Source of the DNA: Dermatophagoides farinae
Lineage: Eukaryota; Arthropoda; Arachnida; Sarcoptiformes; Pyroglyphidae
DNA length: 64,000 nt
Direction: 5' to 3'
Assembly (NCBI RefSeq): GCF_024713945.1
Contig: NC_134682.1
Coordinates: 2,914,001 to 2,978,000, forward strand
Shown: piece by piece, positions 36,801 to 51,434 of the stretch
How the letters are laid out: each line of letters begins with the position of its first letter
How positions within the stretch are numbered: position 1 is the stretch's first letter
Program-made: the position numbers and the translations under genes
Notes under the pieces: generated by a model
Told to the model about the DNA's origin: nothing
The model's database searches: none
The model's input: only the letters and a program-made list of their open reading frames with translations

Positions 36801-39800
36801 ATAACAGCTAGACAATTGATCGATATAATCATCATGATCATTATAAAGAAATGGGGTAGATATTATTATGAGACAATTGAGAAATCAATGGCCTAAACAT
36901 ATAATAATCCAATACTGGAAAATATTGTCATCAAAATCATACAAGAGAAAAAAATGTAGAGACATTTTTAATTGCTTTCGAAGCAATTTTCTTTTTTTTT
37001 ATACAATTACTATTGGGACACATTTATACAATGATGATGATTATGATGAAAATGAAAATCTTTCCGTTCATGAATGATCTCAAATTTCCTATTTTTTTTC
37101 ATTTCAATCAACAACAACAGAAACAAATAATAATAATAATAATAATAATGAATCCTTTGGTCCAATTGACAATGTGGTCACAAGGGTACAATTCACCCAA
37201 ACAAATACAAACTGCTTTTGTCAGTATTGTGTGCCTAAGTGTGTGTGTGTGTGTGTGTGTGTGTATGTTTCAATTGATGCATGTGACAATTGAACCGGAA
37301 ACGATTGTTTCAAATTGATAGTATAATTCTTTTCATTGGTTGAAATCTAAAATCCTAATAAAAGTCTTAATCTATGATGATGATGATGATGATTATGACG
37401 ATAACGATTCGAATCGAATTGGATTGTAGAATTTATTCGATTACGAATTTCATTCATTCGATCTTTATATTGATATCATTTTCGCAACAACAACAACAAC
37501 AACAAAAAAATGAAATCAATTTTCAAGTGAATGTAAAAAAATTGAATTGAAGTTATGAATTATTATCACCATCATCATTATAATCAACGATGAAAAATTT
37601 TTCTTCCGGTTTCAAATAGAAACAACAAAAAAAATTGTCATCAAAATTCGCTACATTCATTCATTTTTTGTTCGTTCTCAATTTAATGACGAAAAAAAAA
37701 GACAAAAATTTTCGTATACTGAAAAACAACAGTAGCAAAACAAAAGAAAAAGAAAAAGAAAATTGAAAATTGAAAAGGCAAGCAAAAAAAAAATTAATTG
37801 AATCAGTCAGTATATATAGCAAACTAAATTGATTAAGTGCAAAATTGATGGCAATTGTGATGAAAAAAAAATGAAATAAAATGGGCAAGAAAATGTGTGA
37901 AAAAAAATCATTCAATCTAATTGTTCATGTGTTCTATAACAAAATAACGGATTAAAATAATGATAATGATTGAAATTCAATAATTCGATTCGATCAATTT
38001 CGATTCGATTGATTCATTAATCGAACAATGAACAAAAATATACACATGTTGATTTCGTACATTGTTCATCATTCATTCATTCATTCAATGATGATCATCA
38101 AATGGAATTTTCATTATCCAAAAAAAAAAACTTTCTCCCATTTTTTTCGAAAAAAGATAAAAAAGAAAATTATAAAGGAGATGGATATATGGATCAGACA
38201 AAAAAAAAATCACTCGCGTGATCGTGATCAGCTTTGAGGCAATAATTTTTTTGATTCTATTATCATCATCATTTTATGCATGCAACACATGTACCATATA
38301 TTCGATATTGATGATTATTATTATTTTTTTTCATTTTGATCATATCATCATCGATGATAATAATAATAGAAAATTTCATAATTGAAATGTAAACATCGAA
38401 TAACATGATGATGATGATATAAGACATATCATCATTGATGATGATGGCCAAACACACACACACATACATACACAAATTATGGATCATGTCTGCATCATCA
38501 ATATGATTGAATAATCTATAAATTGAGATTTACAATCAATTTTGAAATGATGAAACCACATGATGATCATGATGTATAGCTACCGATGCTATAATATTTC
38601 TGTTTCAATCATTTTTGTTGTTGTTGTTGTTGTTGCTGCTGTTGCTGAATCCCAATTTCAAGAAATACATTTGAAACATATGATCATTAAATTCTGATTA
38701 TTACATTTCAAATAACAATGATGATGATGTTCATAAATAATCATGGAATTTTTATATGGAACAAAAAAGAAAAAGTTTTTTTCATTTAGTTTGAAACCAT
38801 TAATGTCATTTATTTGAATTTTTTTTTCTTTTTATTCATTTTTTTTCGTATTAATAATTTGGGTTTTTATTTCATTCTGAAATGATTTTCTTCTCATTAA
38901 TGGTGGCTTCAAGCATAATCATCATAAGTTTGATATTAATTACGAATAAAATGGTGGAAAAAATTCTAAATTCTCAAATCATTGAAAATGAATGAGATAA
39001 AATGAAAATTTTAATTGTTCCAAAAATGGAAATATAGTGGAAAAGTGGAAATTAAAACATTCCAATTCTGAATCGAATTTTTTTTTGTGGGGAAATTTTT
39101 AGGAAATTTCATTAATTATCATCATTAAAAAAAATCGGAAAAAAGTTTAGTTTCAATACAATCATGTCATTCATTCATTCATTTCATTTTTTTCGTTATT
39201 GTCGTCCCAACTGATCAACTGATAGGAGCTTCAAAGTTCATTTTAAAATTTTGATTTAAAAAATAAACATTCCAAATCAGGCTGATTTGAAATGGTTCCA
39301 TTTTCATTTCATTTCATTTCAGTTTTTTTTTCGTCATGAAAATGGTAAATAATCATCGTGAAACTTGTACAAATGGCAGCAGAAAAAAAAGGAGCGACCT
39401 AAAACAAGTTGATGATGGCAACGAAATAAATATGGTTAAAAATTGTTTGACAAGTGATAATTTCAACTTTCAACGAGTGCAAAAAGATGATGATGATGAA
39501 AATATCTTTTTTTTAGCGAAGAAAAAAGTTTTCAACATTCAAGAAACTGTTTTTATTATTTTGTTATTTCTCAGATAAATCTTTTATTTGTTTTGGATTA
39601 CACCCATTCTAGCAGCAGCAGCAGCAGCCGAAAAATTCTTCAAAAACAATTGAAAATGAATGTAAAATCAAAGGAGATACAATGTTGAATAGAAAAATTG
39701 AGCAAAAAAAAAAATCTTTTTACTTTTTTTTGCTTGTTGACAATTTTGACAAGTAAACAACACACACACACACACACACAAATAGAAAAAAACTTGTACA

Positions 39801-42580
39801 TTTTGGATATGTATCCAAATAATCAATTTAATACCGACATATATTATATGACCTAAAAACCTAAAAGTGAAAATGTATTCGATTCTGTGGCTTGTTGTTG
39901 TTGTTGTTCATTGTCATCGACAATGATGATGATGATGATAATGTTATTGTTTGATTGTAATGATTGGTGTATGTTTAAATGTTGTTTCGTTGTTTTTACA
40001 ATGAGAAAAAAAAATGTTGTAATCCAAATCGTATAATCGATTGTTTGATATATAATAATAATAATAATAATAACATCAAACATGAAATGACGAAAAAAAA
40101 CGAACAACTACAATAAATATTGGAAAATTGAATTCAATATAATGAAAAAGTAAATGGAAAATTTTCGATTCTTGATTCTTGATTCTTGTGTTGTTGTTGA
40201 TAGCCATTCGATATATATATACAAGAAAATGAAAATCTAAAATGACGATGATGATATACTTTGGCATACTATTATTATTGATTATGATGTTGATGATGAT
40301 GACAAGCCAAAAAATTTTTTTTTTTTTTTCATTAAAGAAAGAATTGAATAACAACATTTCCATGTTCTTCAAGACATTCTTTCGATTGAAACAAACGTGT
40401 GTGTGTGTGACCTGAATTCAACAATCAAATTCTGTGAGTTTGTGTTTGAAACGTTTGTTTGGTTTTTCAAAGTTGACGGTTAGTTTCGAGAATTTGATAA
40501 TAATAATAATGACAATGGTACTGATGTTGATGTTGAAATGATAATGAAATCAATTTTAATACAGGCCGATAATTTTTTTTTTGTATGAAATTCGACAATT
40601 GTTTTCAGCTTTTTTTTTTGTTTTATTTTTGAAATTTTAAAGTGGCCGTTGTCAACATTGATTTTGATTTGGTTTTTCAACAACAACAACAACAATATTG
40701 ATGATGAAGACATTTGAGACAATAATAAGTTTTCAACCATTCAACCATTCATTTCATCATTTTGATGGACCAAAAATTGATCATCTGGTCTGGTTGAAAA
40801 TTGACCATATATGAAAGAATATAGAGAGAGAGAGAGAGAAAGTGGAAAATAAAAACTGTAACAACAAGCAAATCCATAGATACATTTTCCAATCAAATTC
40901 AAACCGATTTCAATGATTCAATTATACGTTCGGGATTTTTTCCTTTTTTTCTTGTTTTGTTTTTCTCCACTCAACAAAAGAAGCGATGATTTCAATGTTG
41001 ATAAGACCAATTGAATGACAAAATCATTTTTGTGAAAATTGAATTTGATTCAATTTTCGGATTCTTAAGAAAATTACGATGGTCAATTCGTTGATTCAAG
41101 TATTTGTCTGTGTGTATGTGTGTCCGAGCAATGTCCATTCAACCGTCATCTGAACAGTTGAACAGAGATCCGGTATAACAAAAAAAAATTTGTAATTGTA
41201 TTTCTTCAAATAATGTTCACCAACAATATTCTTCATGGATGATAAGAACCTTCAGAATTCAATCAGTTTCAAAATGGCAACAAGATTCTACAGAATTCTA
41301 GGAATCCGTAATAACAATAAAATATAAATAAAATGGTCAAACAGAAAAAAAAGAAAAGCAAAAACAGAATATGGTTACAAAATTTACAAATTTAGGTTTT
41401 TGGACTACAATGACTATATGATATAAGTACAAACCAACAACAGGCATCCACACAATTGTCTTTTCAAAGTTTTCATTATGATTATTCCAAGAATTTGTTT
41501 TGTTCTATTCTTATTGTTTTTTTGTGTTTTTTTTTTGGGGGAGGGGGTGAAAGGAATGGTGGCCAATTTTATTCCTGTTTCATGTGTTTGTTATTCAGTT
41601 ATTAGCGATCGGAATTTCTATTGTTTTTTTCCATACGAAATAATATTACCAGGTTTTTTTTCGTTGGTATTCTATATGCCGAAAAAAAATGAGGAAGAAG
41701 AAGAAGAAACATTTGGAAAACTAATTTTGAATCTCCATATTGTCATTGTATCATGGTCAGGTTTTTTTTTTTTTGGTTACAAATGATAATAAGCAATACG
41801 TATTTGAAATGCCGACAAAGAATCGACAATGGAGGTAAAATGAAGTGAAGCATACGATTCTTATATATATACAGAGATCTCATTATTATCTGCTTGTTAT
41901 GATATCCAATATTTTGTTCTACAGATTCTGATTTCAATTCAAATTCCAAGAGAATTGTCATTATTTGTTGTTGTTTGAAAATCCCAACAATTCTCGACAA
42001 CTTGTTCATCTTGTACTTTGTTTTTTTTTTTTGAACGTTTATGATTTTTTTCATGTTTGATATCGAAATCAATTTCATTTTTTTTCGTATGTACAAAAGT
42101 GTCAACTGAAAATTGTGATAAAAACATTTTTAGTAATCAATTTCATTTTTTGTTATCCATTGTTTTTCTTGAAATTTTTTTTCAAATGTTTTAAGTGGAA
42201 ATTTTCAATTTTAAAACACACACACACACACAATTGAACAGAGAGAATCTCGTCCACTGGAATTGTGAAGGAGAAAATTCATTTTCAACTTTTCGATTAG
42301 TTTTTTTTTCTTGCTGGTTCATCTTTTGAGTTTGATTCAACTTTTTTTTTTATTTCTAAAAAGCTCACTTATGATGGCACAAGTGATAGAGATAGATAGA
42401 GAGAAAGAGAGAGGTAATAGTTTGATGAAAAAAAAATTGAAAATGGATTCTTTGATGTCCAAAAAAAAAAAAAAAAAAAAAAATGAAAAAAATCGAGTAA
42501 ACTTGCCAATTTTCACACTTGGACTGAATATATGTATACAAGTTTGAGCCTTTGACCAATTGATCATGCGTAATAATTTG

Positions 42581-42613
42581 AAAAATTTATGTTTTGGAAA
42601 AACATAAATTTTT
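42581..42613. repeat. Perfect 15-pair inverted repeat with 3-base loop
   Basis: AAAAATTTATGTTTT (42581-42595) is followed by GGA and then its exact reverse complement AAAACATAAATTTTT (42599-42613). It is not made of simple repeat units. It can fold as a hairpin in RNA of either strand or extrude as a cruciform. Confidence 0.85.
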
Positions 42614-43302
42614 TTCTTCTATTTCTGGTTAATACAAAACAAAACAAAACTCAAATTTTGACAATATGGATCCAGTTTATGTCAGTTTTTTTGTTTTGTT
42701 CCAAATTACATCAACATTAATAATTCGGATTAGAATAGTAGTGGGTAGAATGTTTTTGTTTTTTTTTTCACCATACACACACACATTCAAAATCGCATTT
42801 ACATTGGTCAATTGCATTTATGCCTTCCATTCGGTCATTTTGGCATCATTTGCAATGATAATATTCTTTGGTCATTGAAATTTACACTCGAATCGTTTTG
42901 AATTCTACAATTAAATTCTTAGCAATTATTTTATTTTTGGCCAAATCGGCATCATGGATTCGATTCTGGACAAAGAAAAAAAAACAATACGAAGTTAATT
43001 TAAAACAACAATAAACGAGATTTATTTTCATTTATTTGATGGAAAAAAATATTTAATTAAATTTTATGGAATTTTACTCCACTGCCAAGTCCATATTTTA
43101 TTTTGACCAGAATTCAATTGAAAAAAAGGAGAAAAATTTCAATATTTCGAAAATAAATCGTGCCGAATGGTAAATATTCAAGACAATAAGAATGATGTTC
43201 AGAAATTCTTCAATATTTCAAGAATCCATTTGGCAAGAATTAATACATTGCGTTTCATATGCAGTTTTAAAACAACAACAATGACAAAAAAACTATAGCA
43301 GT

Positions 43303-43336
43303 TGAGTTGCAGAAAAATGAGTTGCAGAAAAAAATG
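43303..43336 (+). repeat. 15-base tandem duplication
   Basis: TGAGTTGCAGAAAAA at 43303-43317 is repeated directly from 43318, followed by two further A. A simple local slippage product. Confidence 0.75.
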
Positions 43337-46300
43337 ATTCAAATCAAATCAAATGAAATGAGTTTTTTTTCGATTTCTTATTCTTATTTTTTTTCATTTC
43401 AAAATGGAATCGATCCAAAAATCATGATCATATATTTATTAAGAAAATAAGAATAATAAATTTGATGAAAAATGATGATGGAAAACAACCATGATGAACA
43501 ATTCAACATTTCAATGATGAATGAAGATAATTCCCTGAAGAAGAGAAAAAAAATGTCGATATTCTTCGATTTGATTTCCATTTTTTTTTAGTTTGAGTCC
43601 CAAGTTAGGCATGATGCCATCATCATCATCATCATCATCATGACTTGTTGGATCAGTTTCCTTTTCTTTTCTTTTATTTTGATCCAAAAAAATGAACATT
43701 TTTCATATGTGATGGGTGTTTTTGCAATCATGATCATGAAAATATGAATTTATATCCACATTTCTAACGTTTTTCGACATTAGTTTCAGCTGAAAAAAAC
43801 CAATGACTTAGTTTGATAATGTAATAAATAATTCTACCGAAAATCGAAATGAATCGTGCCATGGATAACAAACAAACAAATAAGCAAACAAACAAACAAA
43901 CAAACAAACGGGAAAATCATTCTGTTTTTCTACGAAACAAACTTCGCATCTAGAATTCCAAAAAAAAAACAACGATATACCACTATTAAGTTAATTTTGT
44001 TCAAAAAAAGAATTCTTACTGAATTCAAAAGAAAATCAAGAGAGAAAAAAAATGAAAATAACAATAACAATGACAGATTAGATTAAAGCACAATCGACAG
44101 AAGAATAGAATAAAATAGAATAACCGAATCCCCATATGGATCCGGTTCGTATATCGGATTTTTTTTCCATTCTGGATCTCGGTCCTCTGTTCCAATGAAA
44201 AAAAAAAATAAAACGTAATTGACATCTGACTGACTGGTGTCTTGGTGTCAGCATCATACATTCTGATCTCTCTCTCATTCTTTTTCTTGACGCCCATTTC
44301 TATCGTCCAAAATCGAATCGAATAAACTGAAAGAGAATACAAAGAAAAAAAAATAAATTCCAAAACCTACTATCATCCTGAAATGAAGGAGACAACAACA
44401 ACAACGAAAAAACAAAATTGAAAAAGTCAAACATCATTCCTGAATGAAATTTCAAAATTCTTCTGCTAATATTTATGTGTGAGTGTGTGTATTCTACCAT
44501 CTTTTTTTTTTTTTGGTTGTGAATCATCGATTTTATCAATAATTTTTTCATTGCAAAAAAAATATAATGAAAAACAAAATTTGAACATTCGAATCACGAA
44601 ATGCCACCACGAGAGAGTGAATAAAAAAAAATGGTTATTGAAAGATTGACTAAAATGGAAATAGGAGAACGAGAGAGAAAGAGACAGAAAAAAAATATTT
44701 GATAAATGAATCCAGCTAAATTAAAAAAAGAAGAAAATAACAATGACAATCATTTGATGATGATGATGAGCTTTAAAAATTTGACAACAAATCGTACAAA
44801 AAATCATTGGAATTGTAGGAATTCTGGCTATTATGACTGCTGATGCCTTTAATCGAATATCGCCATTTCATCATTTTTGGATGAATGATGAGCTCAATGA
44901 TGATGATGATGGTCAACGACATTACATTCGATTCTATCTTCCGAGATCAGATGATGATGATGATGATGTTGTGGAGAGAGTGAAAAAAAAACTGAATTTT
45001 AAATTTTTTATTTTGTTCAATGAAATTCGGGATTCTGCGTTTTTATAGATTTCGATGATGAAAACCAGAGATGATGATGCTGATGATTATTATTTCATAT
45101 TTCATATACACATCTGGATATTTCATTCAATTAATATTTGTTCTGTGTGTGTGTGTGTGCGTGTTTATATATTCTGCCATAAAACAATTCTTCAAATATA
45201 TAAATGTTGTTGTTGATTTTGTTTTGTTTTATTATTATTATTATTATTCTGTTTTCATCATCATCATCTTCTCGTTATGGTTTTTGTTGTTGTTGTTGTT
45301 TTTTTTTCATAATATAAAATACACAGACAGACACTTGATCGTATAGAGAAAAAAAAATTATGAATTATATAATGGCACATGAATATATATATGTATGGAC
45401 TGAGTGAATGAGTGAGTGAAGAAAAAAATCCAATATATCTTGAAAATTGACAGCTTGGATCAAACTAACACACACACACACACACACACACACTATATGT
45501 TGTCGTTATTAGTGTGTATGTACGTTCGAAACCTGAATTTGAAAATGAAATACAATATTGACGATATACGATGATGATGATGATGACGTTGACGTTGATG
45601 ATGATGGCTATATGGTGACATTGGTTGTTGTAGTTGTTGTTCCAAAACGACCATCTGGGTTCCACAATCAAGTCAAGTCAATATATCAGCACATAGTCAT
45701 CATTTTTGTTTTATCACGGATACGATCAAAGCCAAAACCGAACTGATATAAATATTATCTGGGTTTTTTGTTTTGTTTTTTAATTTTAAAAATATAAAAA
45801 AAAACAACAACACAAGAATTTTTCCGAGAATATTAAACATCATAGTATAATGATGGTAGTAGGTAGAGTAGAAGAAAAATTCATATTCAATACATATGCT
45901 ATACGAATGAGAAACGGGAAAATCAAATTAAAAATTAATAACGATAAAAGCTTCATAACATACCGTTGATAATAAATATTTTGGATAACCGTATCCGGTC
46001 TCTTCCGTCGTCATCATCATCACCATCAATATCTGAATGATAAGCACGGTAATTCTTTTGCACAGCAGGATATTAAACCACAACAAAATCAATGGAAAGA
46101 TCTAAATCCCATCACTAACCAAACTAATGAAATGAAATCGAAAAAATTTTTTCTTCTTCTTCACTTACATTTTGTTGAACCATTTGAATCGAATATTGGT
46201 TTGTGATGAAGATGAGAATTTTATGGATGGAATTGGTGGTGAAAAAAAAAATTCCATAATTCTTTTTAAATGTTTGCGTTGATTTTTTTTTTCGCTGGCA

Positions 46301-47148
46301 ATTTTTTTTTATTCCAAGTGATGGTCAATACTCAGGAATATTCAGGATCAATATGGGAAAAAAATATAAATCTATGGCGAAAACTTTTTTTTTTTTTTGA
46401 TCATTTAATCCTTAAATAGTAAAAAAAAAGCTTACGAATATATCAGCTTGAGATCAGCGGCCACAACCAGAGATGTTTATCGTCATCATTTATCATCCAA
46501 GATCATCACAATCATCATCATCATCTTGGTCGTCGTCGTCTTTTTTTATGATGATAATTTCAACAATGATTGAACGACATGGTATGAAATGGAAAAAAAA
46601 AGTTCAAGAAATTCATTCATGTGCATATATTATTTGGGTGAAGAGAGTAGATTAATTATATGATTATTCCATGTATGTATGTATTTTTTGGGCAATTTTT
46701 CATCATCGTCATCTTTATGAATACCATATAAAAAAAATAATAATATTTCAATTCATCATTGTCAAATTCTACATTTCAAATATATATAACTATGTAACAA
46801 TATTGGAATTATTATTGTATAAGAGAAAAAATAATTTTGTGGCTAAAATGGATTTGCTCGTCATATCATCATTCATTCGTGATATGATGATTTTGATTGA
46901 TTGATTAATCGACTCTCTATGATTGTAGTATTCATTTGTGAGTGTTTGTGTATGTGTGTCGAATTGAAAAAGAAATTGGAGAAAAAAATGTATTCGAATT
47001 TGAATTTGGTCGAATGTGTTGTTGTTGTTGCTGCTGCTGCTGATTCTTCAGATTCACAAATATGAACATAAACTTTATTTTTTTCGTTTGTTTCGATTCA
47101 ATTCCATTGATGCTGATGATGGTGATGATGATGATAATTTGGTTCCTG

Positions 47149-47174
47149 TGATTCAATTTAATCAAATTGAATCA
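47149..47174. repeat. Perfect 11-pair hairpin with 4-base loop
   Basis: TGATTCAATTT (47149-47159), loop AATC, then AAATTGAATCA (47164-47174). The half-site GATTCAATT recurs at 47174-47183 as an extra partial copy. Confidence 0.75.
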
Positions 47175-50100
47175 GATTCAATTATAATGATGATAATAAT
47201 AAAAATAATGGAATAAAATTCTGGCCAACATTGATTCGTATGTGATTGGTGGTGGTGGTGGTGGTCAAGTCAAATCAAAACAAAAAAATAAATTATGTAA
47301 ATGGGAAATGGGATGTTTTCATTTGAATGTGATTGAATATGCAAATGAATGTTGTATATATACTGGCCAAAAATTGACGTCGAACAAAAAAAAAAATAAA
47401 AATTGAAGACCACATTGAAATGAATGACACATTGTATATGAATGGCAATAACGAGAAAAATATCTAAACAAAAAAAAACAAAAACAAAAAAAAATGTCAA
47501 ACTCGAACATCATTTTTAAGTGACATTCAATTTTTTTTTCTTTATTGCACTATATTCTTTATTATAAAGACTGGACTCTATCTTGATCCATCATCAATTT
47601 GACATTTTGGACCGTTTGGACTTTGACGATGAAACATTTTGATATTTCCATTTTCTTTTTTTTTTTGGTTTAGAGTTTCATTTTTTTTTGTTTTGTTCAT
47701 GAAACGATATAATCATCATCATCGACATCATTATAAAGAATGGAGACAAATTGAAAAACGATGGCTACATTTTTTACTGGTCAACAGAAACAAAACGATC
47801 ATACAATTGAAACGGTGATTCTTTGAAGAGGACCTTTTGATCGATCCAAATTTTTTTTTTTTTTTTTTTTTGCAACAATCAATTCAAAGTGTTCGAAATC
47901 GTATCTATACTATAAACAACAACAACAAAGAAAAATGAAAAAAAATACTAAAGAAAGTTTTGCCTATTTTTCAATCTAATATCGTTGTTCGAATGTTTTT
48001 TATTCAATCAAAAAAAAAAAAAAATTGAAACGAAGAAACATTGAAAAAAAAGAAGAATAAAGTGAACAATTTAAAACAATTGAATTTAATGATGATGATG
48101 ATGACGACGACGACGACGACCATCACGATTCACGATTCTGATGATCATGATGATGATGATGATGATGAAGACGACAAGAATGACAAAACGTCTTTTTTTA
48201 CGAATGTAAAATTTTTTTTTTTTTGAAACACAAACATAGGAATTCATGGAACAAAACACATAACTTTGATACTGAACCGTTGTTATTTCATTTTTTATAT
48301 TTATGCTTTTTTTCACATACATTTTGATAACACACACACACACACACAAATATTCGCGTGTCAAGAATTTTAAAATTCTATTTTTTTTCAATGTTAAAAA
48401 AAATCGTAAATGCCCCCACTACTACCACCACCACCACTACGCTTCATAAATGAGCTCAATTTTCTTTGCATCAGAATTGTTTTTTGTCGTTGTTGTTTTT
48501 GTAGTTTTCTTTATAGAATCATTATTATTGCCCATTATTATTGGAAACTTTAGATTCTCTCTTTCTTTCACTCACTGTTTTTTTTGATATTGATAAAAAT
48601 TCGTAAATTCTTTAAGGGTGGCTCGATTCTTAACATTGAATTTGAACACATAAGGCTACTACTACTTATATTCTTCGAACTATTAAACAGCAAAAAAAAA
48701 ATTCAGTTGAATTGGCCATAACCATATAAACTTGGGGGTGTATATAATGTTAGTGGTGGTCTCATTGAAGGTCATTATTATTATTAGCATCATTTTCAAC
48801 GTTTATGAAGCCAGAGAAAAAAACTGGCTGGCAATTTCTAACGGTGATCCGTGCGTGTGATCCAAACACACACTTACACAATGACCATCACTATTGTAAT
48901 CATCGAAATTTTTTTTTTCCTTTTCATTTCATCTTTGCATTTCAAGTGAAATATAAAACTTTTGTTGTTGTTGTTGTTGTTATCGTTGTACACTGTTGTA
49001 ACAACATGCATATAAGAAATGAAACAAAAACAGAAAAAAAATATTCCAATGGACCTTTGAGACTCCATCATCATCATCATCATAATCGATGGACCAAACA
49101 CGTAGGGATTTTTCTCTTGCTTGTTATTGTTTTTTGCTTGCTTGATGTTTTGGCTTTCAAAAATGCAATATCCATTTCATTTTTTTTTATTATTGATATC
49201 ATCATCATCATCATCATGAGATGAATATAGAAATGTTTTTCTTTTCTTCATCATTTTTTGTTAGTTTTTTTTTTGAATAAAATGAAATGTTTTATGAAAA
49301 CAACGAATGATGATGATGATGATGATGATAGGTTTTTCACGTGTCCATACATTTTGATGAGTGATACAAATTTTTTTTTATTGTTTCATTTTCGTTTCGG
49401 TAACACATTTCATCTTATTTCTAGATTCTTTATTTATCGTTTTTTCTATGCTTTTATGGTGCGATGGTTAAAATCGAGCTTTGATACTTTTGTTGTTGTT
49501 GTTGTTGATGTTGATGTTGGGTCAATTTTAATAGTTCACGTCGATTGAACGAAATTATCATTATTATTATTATCGTTTTGAAATAAATGAATCGTTTGTG
49601 TGTGAGTATGTGACGATTTTGATTTTGAATTGTCGTTTCAGAATAATCGTGGAATTGATCAAGATCAAGATTCATTTTGGCCATTTTCTTTCGACATTTT
49701 TTTTCGGGTGTGCTGAATGCGGTGTGTGCGTGTATGTCCATTCCATTAGAGTTAGGTTTTTGTTTTGATAATGTTTTATATGGTTTTAATGTTCCATTAT
49801 TATTATTATTATTTTTGTTTTACATACACTTTGATTATTTCATTCTTTTAGTTAATGTTTTTATTTTTGTTTGTAATTCACTGGAATGAATATTTTTTTT
49901 TTTGGTGTTTTGTTTTGTTTTCACGTTTGTATCCACCATTGCACATTTGTTGAAATTAATTCGTGAATTCATCATCATCGTTTCATTCTGGTTGTTTTTT
50001 TTTACAACACATAAATAAGTATCTGGTTTTTATTGTTTTACAACCAATTTTTCATTTCGAGATTGTTGTTGAAATTTTTGTTTTTCATATGATGATGACG

Positions 50101-51409
50101 ATGCCATAGTAAGGATCTTTGGTACTGGTTTTGAATTTAAATATGATAAACAAGCATTGAATTGATAGCCGGTGGAATGGTTCCAAGAGAATGTGTCAAC
50201 AATTTGAATGAACAAAAAAAAAAAAAAAATACTTGGTCACATTGAATGGAAGCACAAGCACTAAAAAAAAAAAAAATTTAATGATTGTCATTCTTTATTG
50301 TGTTTTTTCTTCATTCATCTTGGAATATTGTTTCCATTCAATGAAATATTATCAAGCTTGAATCACGTACGAATTGATTATTATCATGATGATGATTTGT
50401 ATATCAATTGTTAGTAGTTTATATCAGTGTGTCAAGTCAACGACATTTCGAATGTGTTTGTGTCAGTGGAAAAAAAACCGATTTAATTTTCATTTATCAC
50501 ACACACACACACACACACAAATGGCACAAATGGTGAAAAATTTTGGTCGATTTTTTTTTCTTACCGATTATTTTAATGTATATTTGCATGAATTCTGCAT
50601 TCTGGAATAAAAAGAAGTGAAATAATAAGAAAATGAAAACATTGAAACACAAAACACATAACCAAACCTTTAGGAAAAGAAGGATGAAAAAAGAATTTGT
50701 TTCAAAACCAAAGAATAAGTGGAAAAATGCAAATCAAGGCAATTAAATGTTCGTTATGTGTGTCTGTCTGTCGTCGTCGAAGTTGTACAAAACAAAAAAA
50801 AAATTCGAAAAACTTTTCATCAATGTCCTGGCATAGAATAACGGAATTCGTTTTAACTGCGGCAGTTGAAACTGTTTTTTTTTCTTGTTTTTGTTTGATG
50901 AGAATATTCTTCATCATCATCGTCGTATTGGATAAGGTCGAAATGAGAATAAAGTAAAATTTTCACTCAAAGAAAACAGGCATAACGTGATAAACATTCG
51001 TGCTGTTGTCTATAAGTTGAATTTAGTAGTTGTTCCTCGGGGAATTTTCTTTTTTTTTTGTTTCCTAGTTTTTTTTTTATTTTGACTCATCGTTGTTTAG
51101 ACACGATCGTTGAATGTCGAAATTGATGCATGAAAAAAAAGAGCACCTCATTTCATTTTGCGAATAATAAAGAAAATCTAAACAATTGCTCATTATTTCC
51201 AAAATGACGAAAAAGAAAAAGTGAGATTCAAATATTCTTCTTGTTATACAAGATGTACCATGTACTTGACGACAAGAACTCTTGTTTATTTGGTTGTTGT
51301 TGTTGGTAATAATAAAAACGTCGATCCACAAAAGTCCGTTGGGTCTTTACGTTTTCAGTTTTTATTTTTCAAGAACAATCCTGGTCCACATTTTCATTTA
51401 ACTGTTATA

Positions 51410-51434
51410 TCGTCGACGACGACGACGACGACGA
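51410..51434 (+). repeat. (ACG)n trinucleotide repeat
   Basis: TCGTCGACGACG-type run centred on 51414-51431. It is GC- and CpG-richer than nearly all other simple repeats in the window; a shorter similar run occurs at about 48103-48120. Confidence 0.75.

Larger units (their letters stand above)
33839..50564. other. Gene desert, second part
   Basis: About 16.7 kb without a supportable gene. Repeats include (CA)n at 36062-36084, (TG)n at 37241-37264, poly-A at 42461-42483, (CAAA)n at about 43867-43909, (CA)n at 45468-45493, poly-T at 47851-47871 and (GAC)n near 48103-48120. Perfect hairpins lie at 42581-42613 and 47149-47174. A 15-base tandem duplication starts at 43303. Possible minus-strand exons near 45964-46183 are described under findings. 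Confidence 0.55.

Noticed and set aside
48805-49224. 139-residue open frame rich in Val, His and Ile runs
   Set aside because: Almost all of it is translated GTT, CAT and ATC microsatellites; no recognisable domain.
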